Origin: Vibrio sp. 99-70-13A1
GTDB lineage: Bacteria > Pseudomonadota > Gammaproteobacteria > Enterobacterales > Vibrionaceae
DNA length: 64,000 nt
Direction: 5' to 3'
NCBI RefSeq assembly: GCF_013114625.1
Contig: NZ_VTXD01000001.1
Coordinates: 310,001-374,000 of the forward strand
In this document: positions 46,459 through 54,162 of the stretch, piece after piece
Numbering within the stretch: position 1 is the stretch's first letter
Layout of the letters: every line of letters begins with the position of its first letter
Program-made: the position numbers and the translations under genes
The notes under the pieces: generated by a model
Databases searched by the model: none
The model's input: only the letters and a program-made list of their open reading frames with translations
What the model was told of the DNA's origin: nothing

Positions 46459-47022
46459 GTGTCGATAATGAAAATATTCGGAAAGAAACCGGCAAATACC
46501 CCGGTCAACTCTGATATGGACAAACAAAGAAAATATGAAGCACTTGTGCGTGCTTATCACGGTGACCTATTCCGCTATGCATATTGGTTATGTAAAGACA
46601 AAAGCATTGCAGAAGATTTAGTACAAGAAACGTGCTTACGGGCATGGAAGTCACTCGATAGCCTGCAAGATGAGAAAGCCGCAAAATCTTGGCTCATTAC
46701 GATTTTGAGAAGAGAAAATGCGCGCCGCTTTGAACGCAAACAATTTGATCTAGTTGATATAGATGACCACACCAATGATGCTAAAGTCAGCGATGACCCA
46801 TACCATCAACACGAATGGTTACAAGCTCAGATCATGAAACTGGAAGTCGATTACCGAGAACCACTTTTCCTCCAAGTTATTGGTGGTTTCAGTGGTGATG
46901 AGATAGCCGACATACTCGACCTTAATAAAAATACGGTAATGACACGTTTATTCCGAGCTCGTAATCAGCTGAAAGACATGCTTGATTCCGAAGAAAAAGT
47001 AAGGGGGCAACATAATGGATGA
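46459..47022 (+). CDS. ECF-type RNA polymerase sigma factor
   Basis: Sigma-70 family alternative sigma factor of the extracytoplasmic-function class. Region 2 (about residues 25-95) contains YHGDLFRYAYWLCKDKSIAEDLVQETCLRAW, and region 4 (about 125-175) YREPLFLQVIGGFSGDEIADILDLNKNTVMTRLFRARNQL. I prefer GTG 46459 (187 residues), 5 bases after a perfect GGAGG; an upstream in-frame ATG at 46447 overlaps that site and a later ATG (46468) is too far from it. The next gene overlaps its end by 8 bases and looks like its anti-sigma factor. Neighbouring fadIJ and fadL hint at a lipid or envelope stimulus, but the regulon is unknown. Confidence 0.88.
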   Translation: MSIMKIFGKKPANTPVNSDMDKQRKYEALVRAYHGDLFRYAYWLCKDKSIAEDLVQETCLRAWKSLDSLQDEKAAKSWLITILRRENARRFERKQFDLVDIDDHTNDAKVSDDPYHQHEWLQAQIMKLEVDYREPLFLQVIGGFSGDEIADILDLNKNTVMTRLFRARNQLKDMLDSEEKVRGQHNG

Positions 47023-47743
47023 TTTAGAGTTTCGTCGTCGCGTTTTGTCAGATCCTAAACATCGTGATCAAGACATAATTGACGCACTGACTGGACATGA
47101 AACAAACAGTAAATTTCTGGATGATGTTTTATCACTTGATAAACAAATTCATCACGCAATGAAAGTGGATGTACCCGACGATTTAGCCGACCGCATTCTT
47201 TTCAACCAAACATCAAGTGAAGAAAGCAACGTAATACGCCCTAACTTTGCCAAAAGAGCCATGGGATTAGCCGCTTCTGTTGCGTTTATGTGTGGTTTAT
47301 TGGTTGGGCAAGTAAACTGGGGCAATGTTTTGATACCACCAGCGCAAGCAAGCCTAACTGATACGGCCATGAAGCATGTAGTTAATGAAAAAAGTTTTGT
47401 CAGTATTTTAGACGAACAAGTTACGTCTCAGCAAATCAATACAAAAATGAACCCATTCGCCTTTCAATTTGATGAAGCTTTTCCATATCACGTTTATTAC
47501 CTAAACCATTGTGGATTTGGTAAATCAAACGCTATGCACATGGTTTTTCAGGGTGAAAAAGGGAAAGTAACACTCTTTCTAACCGGTATACCGAGTGAAC
47601 AACCGCTCGATTTTACTGAAGAAGGTATGGCGGGGTCTGTTACCCCTATCGATGATTCAAGCCTTATTTTAGTTGGCGAGAAAGATGAAGATGTATCTAA
47701 AATAGCAGAAAAGCTGGCTAAAATAATAAAACCAATGAGTTAA
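47015..47743 (+). CDS. DUF3379 membrane protein, probable anti-sigma factor
   Basis: A 242-residue protein of the DUF3379 family. The N-terminal cytoplasmic part (about 1-80) is polar with a DDLEFRRRVLSDP start and a helical VPDDLADRILFNQ segment, followed by one membrane helix (about 86-108, AMGLAASVAFMCGLLVGQV) and a periplasmic domain of about 130 residues. This layout, and the 8-bp overlap with the ECF sigma gene, is typical of an anti-sigma factor that holds its sigma at the membrane and senses the periplasm. No zinc-binding HxxxCxxC motif is seen. The function is inferred from context. Confidence 0.75.
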   Translation: MDDLEFRRRVLSDPKHRDQDIIDALTGHETNSKFLDDVLSLDKQIHHAMKVDVPDDLADRILFNQTSSEESNVIRPNFAKRAMGLAASVAFMCGLLVGQVNWGNVLIPPAQASLTDTAMKHVVNEKSFVSILDEQVTSQQINTKMNPFAFQFDEAFPYHVYYLNHCGFGKSNAMHMVFQGEKGKVTLFLTGIPSEQPLDFTEEGMAGSVTPIDDSSLILVGEKDEDVSKIAEKLAKIIKPMS

Positions 47744-47770
47744 GTGCTCTTCGCTACAAATAGCACTATA

Positions 47771-47804
47771 AACCCGGCTTATGCAAGATGAAGCCGGGTT
47801 TTTT
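47771..47804 (+). terminator. Terminator after the sigma/anti-sigma pair
   Basis: Perfect 10-bp stem AACCCGGCTT/AAGCCGGGTT with a 10-nt loop and a T-run, about 30 bp past the DUF3379 stop. It separates the pair from the fadL genes. Confidence 0.88.
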
Positions 47805-47931
47805 ATAATACAACCCACCCAAACCATTTATCGTACTAATTAAAAATAGAGTATGAACTCTAAAAAACGAGATTTATCACCATTTTCCTGTCAGATAGAC
47901 GCCACTTCCGTAATTTTCCCCTCAAAATATC

Positions 47932-47948
47932 AAATGGTCGGATTTGTA
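47932..47948. promoter_or_regulatory. FadR-like operator upstream of the first fadL
   Basis: AAATGGTCGGATTTGTA matches 12 of 16 defined positions of the FadR consensus, including the whole left core TGGTC-N-GA. It overlaps a GTATA-N3-TATAC palindrome (47946-47958), whose right half may be the -10 element (TATACT). Confidence 0.6.
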
Positions 47949-48038
47949 TATCGTATACTTCGGTCTAGGATCAGCCCCATATTGAGCAAAAGCTCAAATA
48001 AATCGCCCTATTAGAGGCGGAATAAAAAGGAAATAATA

Positions 48039-49286
48039 ATGACTAAGCAAACGCGTCTGTTTAAAAAGTCTCTTTTAGCAGTAACAATTACACTAGCCTC
48101 TTCGCAAGCAATGGCGGCAGGCTTCCAACTTAACGCACAATCAGCAACCGGTATTGGCCGTGCTTTTGCTGGTGATGCAGTAATCGCCGATAACGCTGCT
48201 GTTATGGCTCGTAACCCAGCGGCAATGGCACTATTTGATAGTGTTGAATTGTCACTGGGTTTCGAAAGCATTACTTCTATGATTGAAGTTAAAGATACTA
48301 CGTATTCATCGTTAGGTAGTGGCTCTGTTTCAGTAGCAGACACCGATGATGTTGGTGATACATCTATCGCCCCAAACATCCACCTAATCGTTCCTGTAAA
48401 CGATAAGTTTGCTTGGGGTGTGAACGCTTACTCAAACTTTGGTACAAAAACTGAGTTTGAAAGCGATTATACTGCGACTGAATACGGTGGTCTTACAGAC
48501 GTAATGAGCATTAACTTTGGTCTTGCTGGTTCTTACCGCTTAAATGACCAGTGGAGCTTCGGTGCTGGTCTTGACCTTATCTATGGTCAAGGTACGATGA
48601 AAAGAACCGGAAGTGCTACTATACCGGGTGTAACTGGCATCGATCTAGTCAATGTTGATAAAGCTGATGGCTGGGCTGTGGGTTTCAACCTAGGCACGGT
48701 TTACGAGCTTGATGAAAATAACCGCTTTGGTTTTGCTTACCGCTATAGCCCAGAGTTAACTGCTGAAGATGATAAAGGGCAAGAGATCACTCTACCTTTA
48801 CCGGATATGGCTGAATTCTCCGGTTACCATAAAATTGAAGACACGAAATTTGCAGTACACTACTCAGTACAGTGGATCGGTTGGGGCGCTTTTGACCAAA
48901 TCGACTTCGAAAACTTGCAAGGCTCGCCTCTTGGTTCTTCATATGTGAAACAGTACCAATGGCAAGATGGCTGGCACTACGCGATTGGTGGTACCTACTA
49001 CCTAAACAATACTTGGACGCTTCGTACCGGTTACATGTATGACACAAGTGCTCAAGATGAACTAACATCTATTTCGGTACCAGATTCAGATCGCCAATGG
49101 TTCTCAGCAGGTCTTACTTACCATATTGACGATAAATCAAATATTGATTTTGGTTTCACATACCTACTAGGTGATGACGTTCAAGTAAATGAGTCAACAG
49201 TAGTAGGCGTAGAGCTATCTTCTGTAAGTGCTACAACGCACGCAGATGCAATCTTGATGGGTCTACAATACAGCCGCAGCTTCTAA
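48039..49286 (+). CDS. fadL: FadL-family outer membrane long-chain fatty acid transporter (copy 1)
   Basis: Outer membrane beta-barrel that admits long-chain fatty acids. A signal peptide (MTKQTRLFKKSLLAVTITLASSQAMA) is cleaved before the conserved N-terminal plug AGFQLNAQSATGIGRAFAGDAVIADNAAVMARNPAAM. The C-terminal strand ends in an aromatic (GLQYSRSF), as required for barrel assembly. The length of 415 residues is normal. AAGGAAA lies 8-10 bases before the ATG. It is followed by its own terminator and then by a second fadL, so copies are separately transcribed. A FadR-like site lies about 100 bp upstream. Confidence 0.93.
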   Translation: MTKQTRLFKKSLLAVTITLASSQAMAAGFQLNAQSATGIGRAFAGDAVIADNAAVMARNPAAMALFDSVELSLGFESITSMIEVKDTTYSSLGSGSVSVADTDDVGDTSIAPNIHLIVPVNDKFAWGVNAYSNFGTKTEFESDYTATEYGGLTDVMSINFGLAGSYRLNDQWSFGAGLDLIYGQGTMKRTGSATIPGVTGIDLVNVDKADGWAVGFNLGTVYELDENNRFGFAYRYSPELTAEDDKGQEITLPLPDMAEFSGYHKIEDTKFAVHYSVQWIGWGAFDQIDFENLQGSPLGSSYVKQYQWQDGWHYAIGGTYYLNNTWTLRTGYMYDTSAQDELTSISVPDSDRQWFSAGLTYHIDDKSNIDFGFTYLLGDDVQVNESTVVGVELSSVSATTHADAILMGLQYSRSF

Positions 49287-49311
49287 CTTAAGCTTCAGCT
49301 AATAAACATTA

Positions 49312-49337
49312 AGGGTCGCATTGCGGCCCTCTTCTTT
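49312..49337 (+). terminator. Terminator of fadL copy 1
   Basis: Stem AGGGTCGC/GCGGCCCT (one G-T pair) with a short loop, followed by CTTCTTT, about 25 bp past the stop. Confidence 0.7.
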
Positions 49338-49581
49338 GCCTAGAATCCCCTTCCAACAACTATTTAAGCTTACAACTGTAGCCTGCACAGCCCATTTTAA
49401 GGCACAAGTGTACGCTGAAAACCTGCAACACTCATGAAACATTCAGTTAAATAATCTACCAATCACCCATATTTAATAATTTAATCGTTAAAACACTGTT
49501 TTATTCGAATTTCATTTTTAAAGTAAAGACTCTAAACGTAAAATCACGCTACTTAAAATTAATAGTTCAGCGAACATCATA

Positions 49582-50859
49582 ATGAAAACAAATAAGACTC
49601 TCCTATCTGCCGCAGTGGCATTCGGTTTACTTTCAACTTCGACAGTGACGCAAGCTGCTGGTTTCCAACTTGCAGAATACTCTGCAACCGGCTTAGGTCG
49701 AGCTTATGCGGGTGAAGCAGCAATGGCTGACAATGCAGGTTCGCAATGGCGTAACCCGGCAATGCTGACTTATCTTGAAGGTACTCAAGTTTCTGTTGGT
49801 GCAATTTATGTTGACCCAAATATCGATATTGATGGCACATCCACATCGATGCTGGGCAACACAACACCATCAAGTTCAAGTGACTTTGCACACAGTGCTG
49901 TAATTCCAAATTTTTATGTTTCTCATAAGTACAACGATAAGTTTGCATTAGGTTTTGCTGCTGGCACAAACTACGGAATGGAAACTGATTTAGGTACTGA
50001 CTTTGGCGGTGCAAACCACGGTAATGAAGCTAGCGTTATCAGCATGGAACTAAACCTTAATGCTGCTTACCAAGTACTAGATAATGTTTCTGTTGGTGGC
50101 GGTATTCGCTATGTAATAGCGGAAGGTAGCTTTGGTGCTGTTTCAACTGAAAATTCATTAGTACAAGTACCTGCAGGTACACCTCTTAAATATATGGAAG
50201 GTGATGACAAGGCTTGGGGCTGGCAAGTGGGTACAGCATGGCAAATAAATGATGACCACCGTGTTGGTTTTGCCTACAAGTCTGAAGTGGAATTAACACT
50301 TGAAGGCTACGCTAAAGGTCTTGGCTTCAATCAAGCCGATCCAAGTGCACACAAAAGTGGTTCTATGGACCTAGCATTGCCAGCCACTGCTGAAATTGCA
50401 AGCTTCCACCAGATCACAGAGAAAGTTGCTATCCACGCCAGCATCAACTGGACAGATTGGAGCAGCTTTGAAAAACTTGTTGCTGATTTCCCAGGTGAAA
50501 GCAGCGTAGAAATAAAGCAAGAAAACTGGGAAGACAACTACCGTTTTGCGATTGGTACAACTTACCAAATGACACCAAAACTAGCGTTACGTTCAGGTAT
50601 CGCTTACGACACTTCAGCTGTAAGTGACGAACACCGCACTGCAACCATTCCAGAAACAGATCGTACTTGGTTAAGTGTAGGTGCAGGTTACCAATGGTCT
50701 GAGCAACTTTCATTAGATGCAGGTTTCACTTACATTCTAGCGAAAGATGCAAGCATGGTTGAAGACGATGCGACTTCAGCACCATTTGGCGGGACGTTTG
50801 AAGGTGAAGTGACAGGCAGCATTTGGCTTGTAGGTGTTCAAGCGAACTACCGTTTCTAA
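49582..50859 (+). CDS. fadL: FadL-family outer membrane long-chain fatty acid transporter (copy 2)
   Basis: Paralogue of the preceding gene. The signal peptide MKTNKTLLSAAVAFGLLSTSTVTQA precedes AGFQLAEYSATGLGRAYAGEAAMADNAGSQWRNPAML, and the last strand ends VGVQANYRF. The 425 residues are normal length. The two copies share the plug region but differ through much of the barrel, so they are old duplicates and may prefer different lipids. The ribosome binding site is poor (GCGAACATCATA before ATG). No FadR-like site was seen in its 295-bp upstream region, suggesting different control. Confidence 0.93.
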   Translation: MKTNKTLLSAAVAFGLLSTSTVTQAAGFQLAEYSATGLGRAYAGEAAMADNAGSQWRNPAMLTYLEGTQVSVGAIYVDPNIDIDGTSTSMLGNTTPSSSSDFAHSAVIPNFYVSHKYNDKFALGFAAGTNYGMETDLGTDFGGANHGNEASVISMELNLNAAYQVLDNVSVGGGIRYVIAEGSFGAVSTENSLVQVPAGTPLKYMEGDDKAWGWQVGTAWQINDDHRVGFAYKSEVELTLEGYAKGLGFNQADPSAHKSGSMDLALPATAEIASFHQITEKVAIHASINWTDWSSFEKLVADFPGESSVEIKQENWEDNYRFAIGTTYQMTPKLALRSGIAYDTSAVSDEHRTATIPETDRTWLSVGAGYQWSEQLSLDAGFTYILAKDASMVEDDATSAPFGGTFEGEVTGSIWLVGVQANYRF

Positions 50860-50912
50860 TAAGAACTCTAAGCTATCTTAGTTTAAGGTAATCAAAAGTT
50901 TAATATGATCAA

Positions 50913-50944
50913 AAAAGAGGCTGATGATTTCATCAGCCTCTTTT
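50913..50944. terminator. Bidirectional terminator between fadL copy 2 and mlaA
   Basis: Perfect 15-bp stem AAAAGAGGCTGATGA/TCATCAGCCTCTTTT with a 2-nt centre, flanked by A and T runs, between convergent genes. Confidence 0.9.
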
Positions 50945-50981
50945 ATTTTAAGTGGTTACCCTTCAAGAGCAAACAATCAGC

Positions 50982-51791
50982 TTAATATTCTTCATCAAGG
51001 TAATCATCAAGGAAGTCTTCTTCTTCTTGATCAAACTCTTCGACTTCTATTTCAGCTTTGAAGTCTCTACGCTGAATGTAGATTTCACGCGTCAATGCGT
51101 ATGGATCTGGAGAGTCATAAAGGATAGCTTCTTGAGGCACGACCATCGCTCGTTTCTCCATACCTTCAAATGCCCATTTGCCTAAACTTCCCCAAAAAGA
51201 TATCAAGGACAATGGTGCGTATAAACCATCAACTTGCTCTGTCACTTCACGAGTCGTAACTGGTCCGTATCCCGGAACCATAAAATAAGGTCCATTACCT
51301 ACGCCATAGTGACCGACAGCATCTGAAAATGACTTATCATCGTACTTAGTTATGCCAGCGGCACTGGCGACATCAATCAAACCTAATAGACCAAACGAAC
51401 TGTTGATCCAAAAGCGGTTAAAGTGATCGACGGCTTTTTCTCCATTACCCATGATCAAGTTATTGATCATACTTGCTGGCTCATCAAGGTTTGCAAGGAA
51501 GTTAGAAATACCACTACGAATAGGCACCGGCGTATAATCTACATAGGCGAGAGATACAGGACGAACCAAATATGGGTCCAAATACTCATAGTTAATCTCC
51601 CACATAGCTCGGTTAAAACCTTCAAAAGGGTCATTAGGGTGTGAAGGTTCAACTTGAGCTTCTGTTGTTTCTATTGTTTCTATTGTTTCTATTGCAGTAT
51701 TTTCAGGCTCTTGCTCTGGAACACTAGAACAACCTACAGCAAAGCTCGCAGTAACAGCAATGCAGGTTAATCTCAAAAAACGTGTCGTCAT
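50982..51791 (-). CDS. mlaA: MlaA (VacJ) outer membrane lipoprotein of lipid asymmetry system
   Basis: Outer membrane lipoprotein that removes misplaced phospholipids from the outer leaflet and passes them to MlaC. The start is ATG 51791 (MTTRFLRLTCIAV); the longer reading lacks similarity. The lipobox FAVGC sets the acylated Cys at about residue 20. The core motifs NDPFEGFNRAMWEINYEYLDPYLVRPV and YFMVPGYGPVTTRE are typical. The 269-residue product has two unusual ends: an IET repeat near residues 32-41 (encoded by three copies of TTTCTATTG read in reverse) and an acidic C-tail rich in Asp and Glu. It is separate from the ccm genes by about 115 bp. Confidence 0.94.
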   Translation of the reverse strand: MTTRFLRLTCIAVTASFAVGCSSVPEQEPENTAIETIETIETTEAQVEPSHPNDPFEGFNRAMWEINYEYLDPYLVRPVSLAYVDYTPVPIRSGISNFLANLDEPASMINNLIMGNGEKAVDHFNRFWINSSFGLLGLIDVASAAGITKYDDKSFSDAVGHYGVGNGPYFMVPGYGPVTTREVTEQVDGLYAPLSLISFWGSLGKWAFEGMEKRAMVVPQEAILYDSPDPYALTREIYIQRRDFKAEIEVEEFDQEEEDFLDDYLDEEY

Positions 51792-51905
51792 ATGACCTTT
51801 TCCATAAGGTGGCTGAATAATAAAAAAGGCCAGCAATCGCTGACCTCAATTGGTGTCGTAAGTTTATACCGTTTCGATAGGAATCGGAATGCTTACGGCT
51901 TAATA

Positions 51906-53129
51906 CTATTGATATTGTTTCTCAATAATAACGGTTACTGGTGCACCAAGTTCTACAACTTCGCTTTCACCGTACCAATCAGCATCACGTGTAGCAACAT
52001 TACCATCACTGTCTAACCTTGCTCTAACCATTAAAGTATCTAAGCTAGAAAGGTTACGACCTTGCATCATGCTGTTTCCGTCATCCAACACAACCGTGCG
52101 AGGAAAACTGCCAAGCGGGTAACGAGCAGCAGCAATAGGCATTGGCGAGCCATCTGCACTATGAACTGATACGATTAACACTGACTCAGGCGAAGCATTC
52201 ACTTGATCAGATAGCGTTAATGTCACTGCAACACTTTTACCAGCTACCGCGTTTTCTGCTGGGCTCATTTTCTTTTTCGCACTTTCAATACTTCGAGCCA
52301 ACATTTCATAACGGCTGTCTTCTGGACCAATCATCTGTTGCATGATGCTCCAGTATTTAGCAGCGCCAGCGTAGTCTTGTCTTTCAAAAGCATCAAAAGC
52401 CAATAAAGAGAACACTCGAATATCAACGTAATCGTTTTTGATCAAACGGCTCAGTAATAAACGGGCTTCATTTTGTTCAGCTTCATCTTGAGACAGCATT
52501 AATGCTTGCGCGTAACCAAGTTGAACGTCTTTATTTTCAGGTTCTAGCTTGTATGCTCTCGCCATTGCATCAATTGCAGTCCCGGCATCACGATTTGCTA
52601 AGGCAATACGACCGAGTAATAACCAACCAGTTGAATCTTTTGGCTGGTAATGAAGACGAGTACGAAGCGCTAGAGTTAAGTCTTCTAATTCATCATCACT
52701 TAGTACATCACCATTTCCCGACATTAGTTTTTTAGACAATGCAGGTAAGTTAGAGCTCACTTCTTGCCAATGAAGGACTTTATCCGCCGCTCCGAACTTG
52801 TAGTACATACCGTAAGAAATCAACACAACTAAAAGTATTGAAGGTACAAGTACTCCAACAATAGAAGTTTTTGTTTTCTGCTGTTTAACTTCTGCTGGAA
52901 TATCATCAAGCAGTGATTGTTTTAGATCGGCAATCAGGTCTTGTTGGTTTTCCACCAAACCTTCAGCCGCTTCTACTTCAAGTTCTGACAAGCGATCTTT
53001 ATAGAAAGCTTTGTTCAATTCGTCGCGCAGTGCTTCATCGTTGTTCGCTTTTCTTTTCAAGAAAGGCACAGCAACCAAGGCAATTGCAGCTAGAGTTAGA
53101 ACAACCGTAGAAATCCAAAAAAGGGTCAT
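51906..53129 (-). CDS. ccmI: CcmI, cytochrome c maturation TPR protein
   Basis: Membrane-anchored chaperone that presents apocytochrome c to the haem ligation machinery. There are two N-terminal membrane segments (about 4-22 and 97-115) joined by a cytoplasmic leucine-rich loop, then TPR-like repeats (about 150-260, e.g. STGWLLLGRIALANRDAGTAIDAMARAYKLEPENKDVQLGYAQAL written in part), then a C-terminal beta-rich domain. The 407-residue length is typical of CcmI as a separate protein; in E. coli it is fused to CcmH. The start overlaps the ccmH stop by one base (TAATG). Confidence 0.9.
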   Translation of the reverse strand: MTLFWISTVVLTLAAIALVAVPFLKRKANNDEALRDELNKAFYKDRLSELEVEAAEGLVENQQDLIADLKQSLLDDIPAEVKQQKTKTSIVGVLVPSILLVVLISYGMYYKFGAADKVLHWQEVSSNLPALSKKLMSGNGDVLSDDELEDLTLALRTRLHYQPKDSTGWLLLGRIALANRDAGTAIDAMARAYKLEPENKDVQLGYAQALMLSQDEAEQNEARLLLSRLIKNDYVDIRVFSLLAFDAFERQDYAGAAKYWSIMQQMIGPEDSRYEMLARSIESAKKKMSPAENAVAGKSVAVTLTLSDQVNASPESVLIVSVHSADGSPMPIAAARYPLGSFPRTVVLDDGNSMMQGRNLSSLDTLMVRARLDSDGNVATRDADWYGESEVVELGAPVTVIIEKQYQ

Positions 53130-53614
53130 TATTCTTTATCTCCGTCGTTCTTCTCGTTTAGCAGTGCTTTTAAGCGAGCTTCTTTATCTTCATCCCAACT
53201 CTTTTTCGAGCCAGCAGTTTTTGCTTTGGTCTTACGGCTTCTCAATATGATCAAACCAAAACCTAAGATGATGACAGAAAAAGGACCGACCCAAAGAATA
53301 GATGTCGCTAGTGTCAGCGGCGGATTATAAGTCACAAAATTACCGTAACGAGCGATCATGTAATCAATAATCTCTTGCTCTGACTGCCCTTTTTTTGTCA
53401 TTTCATATACTTTTTGGCGAAGATCTTGTGCGAGTTCCGCATTAGAGTCACCAATGGTATTGTTCTGACATTTAGGACAGCGCAGAGTGTTACTTAAGTC
53501 TTTAAATTGCTGCTCTTGATCTAGAGTATCGAACTCATACACTTCAATAGCTGCCGTTGCCGTAAAAGAAATAGCGAAAGTGGCAAGTAATGCGAATAAA
53601 GCACGTTTCATCAT
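53129..53614 (-). CDS. ccmH: CcmH, thiol-disulfide component of cytochrome c haem lyase
   Basis: Thioredoxin-like subunit that keeps the apocytochrome CxxCH cysteines reduced for haem attachment. A signal peptide (MMKRALFALLATFAISFTATA) is followed by the hallmark LRCPKCQNNTIGDSNAELAQDLR (RCxxCQ motif, near residues 43-48) and a C-terminal membrane anchor (about 105-125). The length of 161 residues is normal for the short CcmH. Its start overlaps the ccmG stop by four bases (ATGA), and its own stop overlaps ccmI, so translation is coupled. Confidence 0.94.
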   Translation of the reverse strand: MMKRALFALLATFAISFTATAAIEVYEFDTLDQEQQFKDLSNTLRCPKCQNNTIGDSNAELAQDLRQKVYEMTKKGQSEQEIIDYMIARYGNFVTYNPPLTLATSILWVGPFSVIILGFGLIILRSRKTKAKTAGSKKSWDEDKEARLKALLNEKNDGDKE

Positions 53615-54162
53615 TTCGCTTCCTCCAACAACGCTTGGTACATTGGCTTCAAGGTTTCAGCCCAATTTGCAGGGTTTACATCCCCTACATGGCGGTAACG
53701 AACAATGCCATTTGCATCAATAAGAAAAGTCTCAGGTGCGCCATAAACGCCAAGATCTAAACCAAGCATGCCATCACCATCAAATAAGCTGATCAGATAT
53801 GGGTTACCCAACTCATTTAACCAGCCCACAGCCTTAGTGCGATCATCTTTGTAGTTCAGACCGATGATCTTTACGCCTTCCGCAGATAGCTGGTTTAAGT
53901 ATGAATGTTCTGCGTAACAAGTTGGGCACCAAGTCGCCCAAACGTTCAGTAGCAGAGGCTCACCTTTAAATACAGCTTGATCATACAACTTGCCAGGTTC
54001 TGCTAAGTCTTCTAATCGAAATTCAGGCACTTCTTTACCAATCAGGACGGATTCCAATTTGGTAGGATCATCCCCAGTTTGGTTACGAACCAGTTGCGTA
54101 GCAAATATGGCGGCGAGCACCATAAATGCAACCAGTGGGATAAATAGAATCTTCTTGTTCAT
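53611..54162 (-). CDS. ccmG: CcmG/DsbE periplasmic thioredoxin
   Basis: Membrane-tethered periplasmic thioredoxin that reduces CcmH or apocytochrome c. An uncleaved N-terminal anchor (about residues 5-23) precedes a thioredoxin fold with the active site WATWCPTCYAEH (CPTC) and the CcmG-type insert ending GAPETFLIDANGIVRYRHVG, which contains the cis-Pro region. The length of 183 residues is normal. It abuts ccmF without a gap and overlaps ccmH by four bases. Confidence 0.95.
   Translation of the reverse strand: MNKKILFIPLVAFMVLAAIFATQLVRNQTGDDPTKLESVLIGKEVPEFRLEDLAEPGKLYDQAVFKGEPLLLNVWATWCPTCYAEHSYLNQLSAEGVKIIGLNYKDDRTKAVGWLNELGNPYLISLFDGDGMLGLDLGVYGAPETFLIDANGIVRYRHVGDVNPANWAETLKPMYQALLEEAK

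Noticed and set aside
46297..46560. 87-codon minus-strand frame overlapping the sigma gene start
   Set aside because: No ribosome binding site and it runs into the candidate small RNA; composition (many Ser, Phe, Cys) is antisense-like.
49577..50014. 145-codon minus-strand frame opposite fadL copy 2
   Set aside because: Gln/His-rich antisense product opposite the signal peptide and plug region; no ribosome binding site.
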